A DNA stretch of 59,411 nt from Sphingobacterium sp. UBA5670 (GTDB lineage Bacteria > Bacteroidota > Bacteroidia > Sphingobacteriales > Sphingobacteriaceae): positions 1-59,411 of the forward strand of contig NZ_DIIM01000008.1 of the NCBI RefSeq assembly GCF_002420705.1, written 5' to 3'. This document shows, in pieces, positions 9,567 through 18,110 of this stretch. Under the pieces are notes generated by a model. The model was given only the letters and a program-made list of their open reading frames with translations, was not told where the DNA came from and did no database searches. The translations under genes were made by a program, and so were the position numbers. The first letter of the stretch is position 1, and every line of letters starts with the position of its first letter.

Positions 9567-9920
9567 ATGGAAGTAGAATGCTCGAATAACGACACAAACA
9601 GAAAACAGATTATGGCTGTTCACGATGCCATGGATGTGTTGAATGGCAAATGGAAAATCTCAATAATATCGTCAGTTTGCTATTACAACAAACGGCGTTT
9701 TTCTGATATTTTAAACGATGTGAAAGGAATCTCTAATAAAATGCTGAGTAAAGAGCTGAAAGAATTAGAAATGAATCAGCTCGTTAAACGGATAGTTCTC
9801 GACACGCAACCCGTAACGGTTCAATATCAACTAACAGAATACGGCTTGACACTAAAAAAAATTATCAATACCCTGGCCGAATGGGGAACTGAACATCGAA
9901 AAGTGATTGTTGGGAAGTAA
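9567..9920 (+). CDS. HxlR family transcriptional regulator
   Basis: Winged-helix regulator of 117 residues. It has the family core: LNGKWKISII near residues 27-36, the recognition segment RRFSDILNDVKGISNKMLSKELKELE around 45-70, and the wing with QPVTVQYQLTEYG. It starts directly after the clustered GTAAC sites, so autoregulation is likely, and it is divergent from the SDR gene it probably controls. Bases 9921-10235 downstream contain no gene that I can support. Confidence 0.9.
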   Translation: MEVECSNNDTNRKQIMAVHDAMDVLNGKWKISIISSVCYYNKRRFSDILNDVKGISNKMLSKELKELEMNQLVKRIVLDTQPVTVQYQLTEYGLTLKKIINTLAEWGTEHRKVIVGK

Positions 9921-10154
9921 TTGATGAGTTGTCGATAAGAGGCCATAAAAGATTATCGGAAATCTATAAAAGGAGAGCGTGCTAAAAATGGCTGCCCTAC
10001 ATCTCCGATATAATCCGGCTTGATTTGATTCTTGATAACAAGTTAGCCTCAATAGTCAAGTTTACTGTTCCTTAAAGGTTGCAGATGGTCAGGTACCGAC
10101 CTTCTTTCTCGGCTTTTTGCCGGTCGACACAATCCTTTTCTAGCGTATGTATAT

Positions 10155-10182
10155 AAGTCGATTCTAAATGAAGTATCGACTT
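10155..10182. terminator. Weak hairpin, possible terminator
   Basis: Arms AAGTCGAT (10155-10162) and ATCGACTT (10175-10182) are complementary around a 12-base loop, followed by TCTTTG. It lies between two convergent HxlR genes. Confidence 0.35.
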
Positions 10183-10235
10183 TCTTTGATATTTAGCACG
10201 CCATCTTTGGATTTCCCTAAGGGAAATTGAACGTT

Positions 10236-10583
10236 TTATTTCAAAATTACTTTCCTTAGACGTTCCTGATGCTCATCCCCCCAATTTCCTAGTGCAGAAA
10301 TTACAGGGATTAAAGTCTTCCCAAATTCTGTAAGACTGTATTCCACTTTAGGTGGTACAACAGGGTAAATAACTTTTGCAACTAATTCGTGCTCTTCAAG
10401 TTCTTTTAGCTGAACATTTAGAACTCTTCGTGAAGCATCCGGTATTTTGCGCTGGAGTTCGCTTGGGCGTTTGTACCCTTCATTGATAAACCATAATAAT
10501 CGTATTTTCCATTTACCATAGAGAACTTCACCAATCAGGTCTAAACCACAGTTGAGACTTAAAGGAATTTTCTTTTCGTACAT
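10236..10583 (-). CDS. HxlR family transcriptional regulator
   Basis: 115-residue winged-helix protein with LYGKWKIRLLWFI near the start of the domain, RRVLNVQLKELEEHELV as recognition helix region and VPPKVEYSLTEFG as wing. It is divergent from an SDR gene (10709) and separated from it by a perfect palindrome, so it probably represses both itself and that gene. Sequence is clearly different from the neighbouring HxlR at 9567, so this is not a recent duplicate. Confidence 0.9.
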   Translation of the reverse strand: MYEKKIPLSLNCGLDLIGEVLYGKWKIRLLWFINEGYKRPSELQRKIPDASRRVLNVQLKELEEHELVAKVIYPVVPPKVEYSLTEFGKTLIPVISALGNWGDEHQERLRKVILK

Positions 10584-10621
10584 ATTCCAAAATTAAGTCA
10601 ATGTTCGAAAATATACAATAT

Positions 10622-10637
10622 GGGATAAATTTATCCC
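10622..10637. promoter_or_regulatory. Palindromic operator, probable HxlR site
   Basis: GGGATAAATTTATCCC is a perfect 16-bp palindrome in the 125-bp gap between the divergent HxlR and SDR genes. Its sequence differs from the GTAAC sites at the other HxlR loci, in line with the divergence of this regulator. Confidence 0.55.
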
Positions 10638-10708
10638 TATGCAATTCGTTTTTCCGTACTTGTGTAAACTGTTTATAGGTCGGAAATTTGTATAAAAATA
10701 TTTCAATA

Positions 10709-11503
10709 ATGGAACATATAGTTGATTTCAACAAGGAGTTGTCGGGTAAACTTGCTTTGGTAACCGGTGGTACAAAAGGCGCGGGAAAGGCAATAGCTGA
10801 GCGCTTGTTAAATGCAGGCGCAACGGTGATTATTGCGGCAAGAAATACCCCTAAACAAGCCAACGACAACTTACATTTTATTTCTGCTGATCTAAGCCAA
10901 TCTACCGGAACCCAAAAAATAGTTACAGAAGTTCTTCAAAAATTTGGAAGGCTGGATATACTCGTCAATAATCTTGGTGGTTCAGATGCACAGGGCGGAG
11001 GTTTTTCAGTATTGAGCGATGAAGATTGGGAAAAGGCTCTTCATACCAATCTGCTTGCGCCGGTCCGTTTAGACCGAGGCTTTTTGCCTCACATGTTGGA
11101 AAAGGGAAATGGTGTCATTATTCATATCGCTTCCATACAAGCTAGATTACCCTTATATGATTCAACTTTACCTTATGCGGCAGCAAAAGCAGGACTGCTA
11201 AATTATAGTAAAAATCTTTCAAATGAAGTCTCGCCGAAAGGAGTACGAGTTTTAACAGTTTCGCCGGGCTGGATACAGACAGACGGTGCAACAGGAATGA
11301 TGCAGGAAATTTCGGAGCGTACCGGTATTAGTGTTGAGGAAGCAATCCAACAGGTCATGAATAGCCTGGGAGGAATACCTTTTGGCAGGCCGGCAAAACC
11401 CGAAGAGGTTGCGGAATTGGTAGGCTTTTTAGTATCACCACGAGCAGGATATCTCACCGGAACCGAATTTGTAATCGATGGCGGGACAATACCCACCGTT
11501 TAA
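10709..11503 (+). CDS. SDR family oxidoreductase
   Basis: Short-chain dehydrogenase of 264 residues from the ATG at 10709; an upstream ATG at 10688 would add seven residues. Cofactor motif is TGGTKGAG, with Ala in place of the usual Ile, followed by NNLGG, IHIAS and the catalytic YAAAK. The C-terminal IDGG closes the fold. It is divergent from the HxlR gene at 10236 and followed by a SnoaL-like protein, a frequent pairing in oxidative detoxification loci. Confidence 0.87.
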   Translation: MEHIVDFNKELSGKLALVTGGTKGAGKAIAERLLNAGATVIIAARNTPKQANDNLHFISADLSQSTGTQKIVTEVLQKFGRLDILVNNLGGSDAQGGGFSVLSDEDWEKALHTNLLAPVRLDRGFLPHMLEKGNGVIIHIASIQARLPLYDSTLPYAAAKAGLLNYSKNLSNEVSPKGVRVLTVSPGWIQTDGATGMMQEISERTGISVEEAIQQVMNSLGGIPFGRPAKPEEVAELVGFLVSPRAGYLTGTEFVIDGGTIPTV

Positions 11504-11631
11504 ATTTAATCATATGCCGGCATACATAAGCCTTACCAGGAGGCCGCAGCACACCGCAAGGCTGGGGCAATATATAATGAAATTCTTGTGGAAGGAATTG
11601 TATAGGTTAAAAGTATCTAAAATAAGAAATC

Positions 11632-11955
11632 ATGGAATTACCAAAAGTGTTAGTCGATTTAGTAGGGGCACAAGAAAGCTATAATAGTGTTGCATATGCC
11701 AATTGTTTCTCCGAAACAGCAGTAGTTTATGACGAGGGCAAAATGCACAAGGGACGAAAAGAGATCGAAAAATGGATTTCAAATGCAAACAAAAACTATA
11801 AGTCAATTATGAAGCCTATCAGCTTTGAGAAGAGTGAGGATGAAAGTATTTTGAAAGCGGAAGTCTCAGGTAATTTTCCTGGAAGTCCTATTGTATTGAG
11901 TTACCGGCTCAATATTGTTGGTGATCAAATCCAATTTCTAAAAATTACCGGTTAA
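11632..11955 (+). CDS. SnoaL-like / NTF2-fold protein
   Basis: A 107-residue cytoplasmic protein with the alpha-plus-beta cone of the NTF2 superfamily. An N-terminal helix leads to YANCFSETAVVYDEGKMHKGRKEIEKWI, the typical small cavity segment, and beta strands follow. Such proteins bind or isomerise small organic molecules. It lies 128 bases after the SDR, possibly co-transcribed. Function beyond the fold is not assignable. Confidence 0.75.
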   Translation: MELPKVLVDLVGAQESYNSVAYANCFSETAVVYDEGKMHKGRKEIEKWISNANKNYKSIMKPISFEKSEDESILKAEVSGNFPGSPIVLSYRLNIVGDQIQFLKITG

Positions 11956-12032
11956 GGAGAAAAATAAAATTCATTAAAATTTAAGGAAAGCGTTTATACT
12001 AATATCTAAAAGGCTAGAGTTGTTTCTGTAGC

Positions 12033-12677
12033 CTTTTAGAGCTGGAAAAGCGCGGGATGCTCGCCTATGATGACTTGACGTCCAAGTATATTCCCGAACT
12101 AAGCGATTATGGTAATATTACCGTTAAGCACCTACTTCAACATACCAGTGGTCTTCCCGACTATATGGACCTGTTTATCGAGAATTGGGACAAGGGTCAT
12201 TTTGTAACAAATGAAACTATTGTAACCGAGTTTGTGAAACATAAGCCAGTAGTTCATTTCCAGCCAGGTGAGCGATATGAATACAGTAATACGGGGTATG
12301 CGTTATTGGCGCTTATAATTGAGCGAGTAGCAAAAGAAAGTTTCGGTACCTTTTTGAAGAATAAAATATTCGATCCCCTGGGTATGTCGAATACCTCCGT
12401 GTATCAAAGTCGATATGCGCCACGTGTACTAAAAAATTACACTGTAGGGTATGTGACAGATAGTTTGGATAACAAAGTTGCTGCTGATGGCCTCGGTAAA
12501 GATCACTATTATTATTATTATCTGGATGGTGTGGTAGGAGATGGTATGGTAAATTCCACCTTAGACGATCTATTCAAATGGGATAGAGCATTGTATACAG
12601 AGCAATTGGTCAATGCAACGGATAAGGAATTAATCTTTCAATCAGGAGTGACGGCAACCGGAGAGAAGACAGATTAA
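12033..12677 (+). pseudogene. Class C beta-lactamase-like serine hydrolase, truncated
   Basis: The middle of a beta-lactamase/transpeptidase-like serine hydrolase: LAYDDLTSKYIPEL, then the hallmark VKHLLQHTSGLPDY and the YSNTGYALLALIIE (YxN) motif. The N-terminal part with the catalytic SxxK is absent. Homology begins at about 12033, just inside a stretch without a start, and the reading frame stops after about 206 codons where the family continues for at least another 100. Both ends are lost, so it is a remnant. Confidence 0.8.
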
Positions 12678-12700
12678 GCTGTTCGTGCAGTTTCGGGTTT

Positions 12701-13354
12701 TTATTTTTGCATACTAAAAGTTGTAAACGCTCTATTTACCAAGTCTCCTGTTTTACTTTTTACTGTTTCGGTCTGTGTACATGAACCAATTATTTTGAAT
12801 GATGTTTTGTCAATAAGCTGTTTAAGTTTTTTGTCGTCGTAGAGAGTAAATCCAAATTTGGTAAATGGCAATTGTTTCATAAAGTCTTTTTGAGCAAAAG
12901 TTATATTCAATATTCCATTTGGTTTGATTACACGATATATTTCGGATAATAAAAGTAGAGGATTATCCCAAAAATAGATCGTATTTACCGTAAACATCTT
13001 ATCAAAATAATTGTCGTCATAAGGAATCCTCAAGCCGTCATAAATATGAAAAAAGGCTACCTGATTGTTTGTATATTGACGGTTGATTTGTATGGCTTCC
13101 TTGTTCATCAATTCAGAAATTTCAAGCCCGTAATAGATTACACCGCTTTTTTGTTCCAATACAAAAGGCAAATGTTTACAATTTCCGTGTCCAAGTTCTA
13201 AAACAACCTCATTATCAAGAATGTTTAATTGCTCTATTGAATGAAGTGTCATTTTGATGTTAGTTTCATTCATCATATCGGAAATTTCAATCCCTACCGT
13301 TCCATTTGGTTGTCTTAACTGCGTTGCTAATGTTTTTAAATCTACTTCATTCAT
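12701..13354 (-). CDS. Class I SAM-dependent methyltransferase
   Basis: 217-residue methyltransferase with motif I VLELGHGNC (about residues 50-58), the acidic end of strand beta2 in YYGLEIS, and motif IV-like MFTVNTIYFWDNP, followed by the methyltransferase-11 type LSEIYRVIKPNGIL. Substrate unknown. It stands alone on the minus strand between two broken genes. Confidence 0.85.
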   Translation of the reverse strand: MNEVDLKTLATQLRQPNGTVGIEISDMMNETNIKMTLHSIEQLNILDNEVVLELGHGNCKHLPFVLEQKSGVIYYGLEISELMNKEAIQINRQYTNNQVAFFHIYDGLRIPYDDNYFDKMFTVNTIYFWDNPLLLLSEIYRVIKPNGILNITFAQKDFMKQLPFTKFGFTLYDDKKLKQLIDKTSFKIIGSCTQTETVKSKTGDLVNRAFTTFSMQK

Positions 13355-13493
13355 TGTTATAAATATATTTTAGTTCGATAGTGTTATCGAACTGTTATCT
13401 TTCATTCCTTTACTCTTTTAATGGTACAAAGCTCAGGAATGCGGTAATTGTAGCTGTTACATTATTTCGAGAAAATATTGTATAATTTATCAG

Positions 13494-13767
13494 TCAATAA
13501 TATGAAGTTAGTCCAAGTGTGAAAAATGTAAATTTAACAGCGTTTGGTTTTATTTTATCAACGAGGTCATGAACGTAAGTATCATCCGCAGAGCTCCAAA
13601 TGGCCAGTTTAAAATCTCCAGCCATCTCTGATAAAAAATAGTCTAAATTTGGACGGACATATTACATAATAAGGCCCTACAACAAAGTCTTCCCGCTGTT
13701 CCAGCTTATCTTTTGTAGCGTAAAGCAATGTTTCGTCCAAATCCAATACCAAAAGAGTTTCCTTCAT
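13494..13767 (-). pseudogene. HAD / NLI-interacting-factor-like phosphatase, frameshifted
   Basis: From the ATG at 13767 the frame reads MKETLLVLDLDETLLYATKD, the DxDxT active-site motif of FCP/NIF-like HAD phosphatases. After about 34 codons it breaks. One extra base near 13664 restores the family sequence (RPNLDYFLSEMAGDFKLAIW, then SSADDTYVHDLV), which runs to a TGA at 13494-13496. The last about 15 residues no longer look like the family, so the C-terminus is lost too. Confidence 0.75.
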
Positions 13768-13802
13768 ATTATTTATACTGGTTCATTTCCGGGGTTCTGA
13801 CT

Positions 13803-14480
13803 TTAATATCCAAATTCCTCAAAGTTCGCCCGGCCCATTGCTATCCAGCTTTCCCAATATGATCGACCCGTAGATCCAGCACCGTTTGGGTCGATAGTAT
13901 AAAAGTCAGCGATTACTTCAAAATGTTTTCTTGTATTAGTTTCGTTTAAAAAATGGGTTAAGCATGCCAACATCTTGTTGAATGACGAAAAGATAATTTC
14001 GCTCAGTCCGTCGAGTTCACCATCATATTCATGGTCGTAGACTCTAATCGGATAATCATTTTTTTCGACAGTGCCTCTCATATCAAATACCAGTGGTCCA
14101 GTATCATTACCTTCACTAGCAAACGGAATCAGGCCAAGTGGGATGGGTTGTTTAGGTAGGTACCAATCCAGATTAGCTGTTATTTCCGCTAGCGGTTGAG
14201 AAGGCAAGGAGTGAGGTAGTCTGACTATTGAACAATCACAGTCCGCAAAGAAATAGCGCTTATGCCATTCAATAAAGCTAACGGGTAACGAAGTGCCAAA
14301 TTCTGCAGCCACTTTTTTGTAATCATCATTACTTAATGATCCAGGAATAAGCTTCCATTCGTACCAGCCATCTTCGTTTACCTCGGATGCCATCATTTCC
14401 TTTGGAACATCTTCTGTGTAAACAGAATTTACATCTCTGGTCAAATATGCATTAAAAAATTGTTCGATATTGTCGGTCAT
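13803..14480 (-). CDS. SMI1/KNR4 (SUKH) family protein
   Basis: 225-residue protein with the SUKH fold: LPVSFIEWHKRYFFADCDC near residue 80, then GLIPFASEGNDTGPLVFDMRG around 125-145, and a C-terminal helix with the FNKMLACLTHF segment. SUKH proteins usually act as immunity proteins against polymorphic toxins. No toxin is visible nearby, so it is an orphan, in a stretch of decayed genes. Starts at an ATG with no competing upstream start. Confidence 0.75.
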   Translation of the reverse strand: MTDNIEQFFNAYLTRDVNSVYTEDVPKEMMASEVNEDGWYEWKLIPGSLSNDDYKKVAAEFGTSLPVSFIEWHKRYFFADCDCSIVRLPHSLPSQPLAEITANLDWYLPKQPIPLGLIPFASEGNDTGPLVFDMRGTVEKNDYPIRVYDHEYDGELDGLSEIIFSSFNKMLACLTHFLNETNTRKHFEVIADFYTIDPNGAGSTGRSYWESWIAMGRANFEEFGY

Positions 14481-14611
14481 TTGCAGTCAGTTTTATCGCT
14501 TTAAAAGTATCAATTTGCATCTAAATATTAAAAAAAGTTTTTGATTGTTGGATAAATTTGGCTCTCTCTCAGCATTTCCGTAGACTCTATTTTCTAATTT
14601 GTTGAATTTCG

Positions 14612-14619
14612 TATATTTG
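14612..14619 (+). promoter_or_regulatory. Candidate -7 promoter box (TAnnTTTG)
   Basis: TATATTTG matches the Bacteroidota -7 consensus and lies about 30 bases before the GTG start of the next gene. No good -33 TTTG is evident at the usual spacing. Confidence 0.35.
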
Positions 14620-14648
14620 AGAGTTATGCAAAATAATACCAAGGCATC

Positions 14649-15737
14649 GTGACAGTAGTAGAAAATTATAAAACTGAACTCGACTTAGTTCGACAGAATC
14701 CCAAACTCTTGGACAATTATCGCTTTGACGATGATGCCATAGATTCAAAACACTTTGACCGATTAAGACTCAATATTGCGATTTACAATGACCTTAAACA
14801 GACGGACTATGAAATCGTAAAATATCTTTTTGCAGAAGAAAAGGAATGGCGAAAATATGGGAAAGACGGTGATGTTGATAATTTATATTTCTGTGCTTTC
14901 ATTCTGACACTTTTCAATTCACCTGAAACCGTTTGGTTGTTTCTTGAAGCTAAAAATATTGATTTTGACAGCGGAATCGGGTTTGATGGCGAATATCTGG
15001 TTTCTGCAGGAATTAAAGAAACTTACCAATATATAGAAACAGCGTACAACCCAAAGAAAACCGAACTGTTAAAGTATATTGGAGAAGCGGAAGAAAGTTG
15101 TATTTATTCGCAAATAGACATTGACGATTGGAAAGAAGAGAAAACGTTCTATTTCAAAAGTTACAAATTACCCATTCAAGACGAGCTGTACTTTCTTTAT
15201 TCGACAAATGAACGGGAACTATTTTTGAAGAAACTACCTGAATGGATCAATCAAGAAAGAGCGTGGACTTATGAAGAACTAAGTTTATATAGGACATACG
15301 CGAAATATGCAAACGACAAGTTTTTAGAGATTGAGGCGTTTAAATTGACACTCAAAAAAAATGATAAAGATTTTCTAACCGAAGAATACAATCAACAACT
15401 GGCAGTATTATATGTTGAAACCGGTGAAAATACTAAAGCTCTTAAAATCCTTGAGAACATAATAAAAAGAACAGATAACAGCAATATTGTACGGGATTGT
15501 ATTGAACAACTTTGCAGAATAATTATTAGAACAAACAACTCATCAGATGAGATCTCTAAAAATTCATATCATATTATAAAAGTTCAACATAAAAAGTACA
15601 GCAGCTTTTCTCCAATGGTGGAGGGTTTAATTAAGGACGTTACAGAAATAATGAAAAAGGAAAAAATTACAGTACCTAACAACAGTTCGCCGAAAGCGGG
15701 GCAGACGTGGTGGAAGAAATTTTTCGGTGCTGAATAA
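14649..15737 (+). CDS. Hypothetical helical-repeat protein
   Basis: A 362-residue cytoplasmic protein of unknown function. The C-terminal half (about 205-330) has helix pairs that look TPR-like (LAVLYVETGENTKALKILE), and Asp/Glu and Lys are abundant. No catalytic motif was recognised. The start is a GTG at 14649. An ATG at 14626 is in another frame and reaches a stop immediately. The 150 bases that follow are empty. Confidence 0.65.
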   Translation: MTVVENYKTELDLVRQNPKLLDNYRFDDDAIDSKHFDRLRLNIAIYNDLKQTDYEIVKYLFAEEKEWRKYGKDGDVDNLYFCAFILTLFNSPETVWLFLEAKNIDFDSGIGFDGEYLVSAGIKETYQYIETAYNPKKTELLKYIGEAEESCIYSQIDIDDWKEEKTFYFKSYKLPIQDELYFLYSTNERELFLKKLPEWINQERAWTYEELSLYRTYAKYANDKFLEIEAFKLTLKKNDKDFLTEEYNQQLAVLYVETGENTKALKILENIIKRTDNSNIVRDCIEQLCRIIIRTNNSSDEISKNSYHIIKVQHKKYSSFSPMVEGLIKDVTEIMKKEKITVPNNSSPKAGQTWWKKFFGAE

Positions 15738-15889
15738 ATTATTGAAGTAGTCAAGACCTAGTCTTAAATTAGCAACTTGTAAAATAGGTCAGAATTATAA
15801 CCGGACAAGAAAAATCATCAAGAACAAACTGGGGGCGGGGGTAGAATTTACCCAACATTTAAGAAATGTAATAAGAGCCTGTAAAGTAA

Positions 15890-16072
15890 CTATTTTGGTA
15901 AATTCATAAGTAGTTCCTTTGCAGGTACTTCTTGAATTTTACCATCAATTTTTACCACCAAACTCTCACCCTTTGCAGCACTTTCTTCTGCCAATTTTCG
16001 TAAAGCCTTTTGCACTCCTAAACGAATTTGTTCAGCAAGACTGATATTTTCAATATTTACCTTATCGTTCAT
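15890..16072 (-). CDS. Small protein overlapping the zeta-toxin tail, probable antitoxin partner
   Basis: A 60-residue product (start MNDKVNIENIS) with a helix rich in Ala, Lys and Glu (RLGVQKALRKLAEESAAKG) and a short C-terminal beta-like segment. Its ATG at 16070-16072 lies inside the last codons of the zeta-toxin remnant upstream on the same strand, so the two were translationally coupled. This layout suggests the partner of a toxin. The gene is intact although the toxin is broken. Confidence 0.6.
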   Translation of the reverse strand: MNDKVNIENISLAEQIRLGVQKALRKLAEESAAKGESLVVKIDGKIQEVPAKELLMNLPK

Positions 16073-16480
16073 TATGGTATTTCGATTTTAGTGATGACCA
16101 AATTTTGCTATTTGAAACGAATTCTCCAAATTTATCACCATGAGCAATTATTTCGGGTATTAGATTCATGTTATCAAAACCAACCATCGATCACATATCG
16201 GAATATAAATGTTAAACAGGTTTCTAAACTAGAATGTTATTGTCTTTCTATCACATCAGATGGAATATTGTGTCCCCCGTTTTCTACTCTCTTCTTTACA
16301 CGTTGTATGGCTAGTGAAGGTGAGTCGAGCCAAAAATATAGGATAGTGACTGAATAGCCCTTTTTTTGAGCATCGATTACTAAATTTTTATAGCTTCGAG
16401 TGAAGAGCGTTGTTTCAAATGCAAAATCAGCTTTATTCTTCATCAATTCCGCTATACGCTCCAACATAATTCGTTAGGTG
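16062..16480 (-). pseudogene. Zeta-toxin-like P-loop kinase, truncated and frameshifted
   Basis: From 16467 down, the frame reads MLERIAELMKNKADFAFETTLF, then an internal YFWLDSP, the typical middle of zeta toxins. It hits an in-frame stop after IPSDVIERQ. Further frame changes recover FDNMNLIPEIIAHGDKFGEF and finally KSKYHNER before a stop at 16062-16064. The N-terminal P-loop is missing. Several lesions show a decayed gene. The next fragment (Bro-N) is fused directly upstream. Confidence 0.75.
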
Positions 16481-16640
16481 TGTTTTGAATTTCTCCACCG
16501 TACAATTCCAGCATGTCCGAAATATACCTTTTCACGTCAGCATCAAGAAGTTTCAGTTGGGTAGTGGCACTAACCAGTTCATTATTTTCCTTTTTAAGCC
16601 TGGCTTTGAGGTGTTTCCAATAGTTTCGGGTTTTGGACAC
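16452..16640 (-). pseudogene. Bro-N / phage antirepressor-type fragment
   Basis: About 60 codons reading VSKTRNYWKHLKARLKKEN, then TTQLKLLDADVKRYISDMLE, which resemble the Bro-N type domain of DinD/antirepressor-like proteins. Both ends are missing. One end abuts a YbjQ fragment at about 16640, the other runs into the zeta remnant. Confidence 0.5.
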
Positions 16641-16727
16641 CAATATCTTTAGCGATATCGGAGCGAGCTATGGATATTTCTTTGGCGGACGCTCTACCAG
16701 CTATGAGAAGACAATGCAGAAGGTGTA
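16640..16727 (+). pseudogene. YbjQ-family (UPF0145) gene fragment, copy 1
   Basis: The frame TNIFSDIGASYGYFFGGRST, then SYEKTMQKV and a stop, is the central part of YbjQ/UPF0145 heavy-metal-binding-like proteins. Only about 29 codons remain. Near-identical fragments occur at 29779, 42905 and 48233. Confidence 0.7.
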
Positions 16728-16847
16728 GGTTGTTGGAGGGATAAATAATGAGTACCCCCACTTGTTTGAGCAAAGCCCCAGCTATAAATTATATCGCTGA
16801 CAATGAATGTAATAAAAATTAAACCATTATGCCTCCTTGATTGTTTG

Positions 16848-16865
16848 CTAATAATATTAGTAATT
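16848..16865. promoter_or_regulatory. Palindromic operator upstream of the polymerase cassette
   Basis: CTAATAATATTAG is a 13-bp dyad about 65 bases before the Y-family polymerase start, extended on one side by TAAT. The same core occurs at 29312, 39643 and 42881. Position suggests a regulator site for the damage-tolerance genes. Confidence 0.45.
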
Positions 16866-16928
16866 TTGAGCTGAGCAACTACCAGATTAATAGAAGCCGG
16901 CGGACGGCTTTTTATACAATTGAAAGAC

Positions 16929-18110
16929 ATGGAAAGGAGTATAGTACATTGTGATCTTGATACATTTTTTGTATCTGTAGAGCGACTGCAGAACAGCAAG
17001 CTCATGGGCATGCCTGTGCTCATTGGGGGAAGTAGTGACCGTGGGGTAATAGCAAGCTGTTCTTATGAAGCCCGTAAGTATGGTGTGCATTCTGCCATGC
17101 CCATGCGACTGGCCTTACGGATGTGCCCTGAGGCCATCGTTGTGCGGGGAGATCATGACCTATACAGCCATTATTCGGGAATTGTAACCCAGATAATCGA
17201 GGAGGATACCCCCATTGTCGAAAAAGCAAGTATTGACGAGCACTATCTCGACGTTACGGGAATGGACCGTTTTTTTGGTTGCTGGAAATGGACCCAGGAA
17301 CTGCGGCAACGGATTATCAAAGAAACGGGACTTCCCATCAGTTTTGGACTTTCGGTCAACAAAACAGTTTCCAAGATCGCGACCGGACAGGCCAAACCCT
17401 GTGGCGAAAAGCATGTCAACAGCGGAACAGAAAAAGGATTTCTGGCGCCATTGTCCATCCGAAAAATACCGATGGTCGGAGAGAAGTCCTTTACACTACT
17501 CCGCAACATGGGTATCTCCAGAATCGGTACTTTACAGCAGATGGAAGTATTTACCATGCAGAAAGTGCTTGGTGAGAATGGTATCAATATCTGGCGCAAA
17601 GCAAATGGACTTGACGATTCTCTCGTCGTACCTTTCCGTGAACAGAAATCCATGTCCAAGGAAAACACCTTTCAACAGGACACAATAGATATGGATATAC
17701 TGCGCCGGACTTTGATCGGTATGGTCGATACACTGGCCTTTGATCTGAGAAAAGACCAGAAACTGACCAGCTGTGTTACGCTCAAGATCCGATACAGTAA
17801 TTTCGATACCCATACCCAGCAGTTGTCCGTTTCCTATACTAACTCGGACCGGAAACTCACAGATGTTGTGCTTTCCCTTTTTAAAAAGCTTTATAGCCGG
17901 CGGATGCTTATTCGCCTTATCGGAATCAAGTTTTCTGGACTGATCTACGGCTCCTATCAGACCGACCTTTTTGATGATAGCGCAGAGGAGGTCAACCTGA
18001 TGCAGGCCATGGATAAGATCAGAAAGCGATATGGGTCTGAATTTTTGATGAAAGGGATCTGCGCACCGCTGCCGGAGAAAGGAGGGGGAGATGCTTTTAA
18101 ATCTACATAG
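16929..18110 (+). CDS. Y-family DNA polymerase (DinB/Pol IV type)
   Basis: Translesion polymerase, 393 residues from the ATG at 16929; a TTG at 16920 would add three. Palm catalytic motifs are visible: HCDLDTFFVSVE (Asp near residue 8) and SIDEHYLD with the Asp-Glu pair near 105. Finger and thumb segments (ASCSYEARKYGV, then FGLSVNKTVSKIAT) and the little-finger domain follow. It overlaps the DnaE2-type gene by 20 bases. The pair is a Bacteroidota damage-tolerance cassette. The usual LexA/S24-type regulator gene is not present upstream here. Confidence 0.92.
   Translation: MERSIVHCDLDTFFVSVERLQNSKLMGMPVLIGGSSDRGVIASCSYEARKYGVHSAMPMRLALRMCPEAIVVRGDHDLYSHYSGIVTQIIEEDTPIVEKASIDEHYLDVTGMDRFFGCWKWTQELRQRIIKETGLPISFGLSVNKTVSKIATGQAKPCGEKHVNSGTEKGFLAPLSIRKIPMVGEKSFTLLRNMGISRIGTLQQMEVFTMQKVLGENGINIWRKANGLDDSLVVPFREQKSMSKENTFQQDTIDMDILRRTLIGMVDTLAFDLRKDQKLTSCVTLKIRYSNFDTHTQQLSVSYTNSDRKLTDVVLSLFKKLYSRRMLIRLIGIKFSGLIYGSYQTDLFDDSAEEVNLMQAMDKIRKRYGSEFLMKGICAPLPEKGGGDAFKST

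Noticed and set aside
13803..16072. Polymorphic toxin locus around the SUKH gene
   Set aside because: No effector with repeat or delivery domains is near; only the immunity-like gene is present.
17215..17688. Long plus-strand frame inside the Y-family polymerase gene
   Set aside because: It overlaps the polymerase in another frame and has no family-like sequence; the polymerase motifs are unequivocal.
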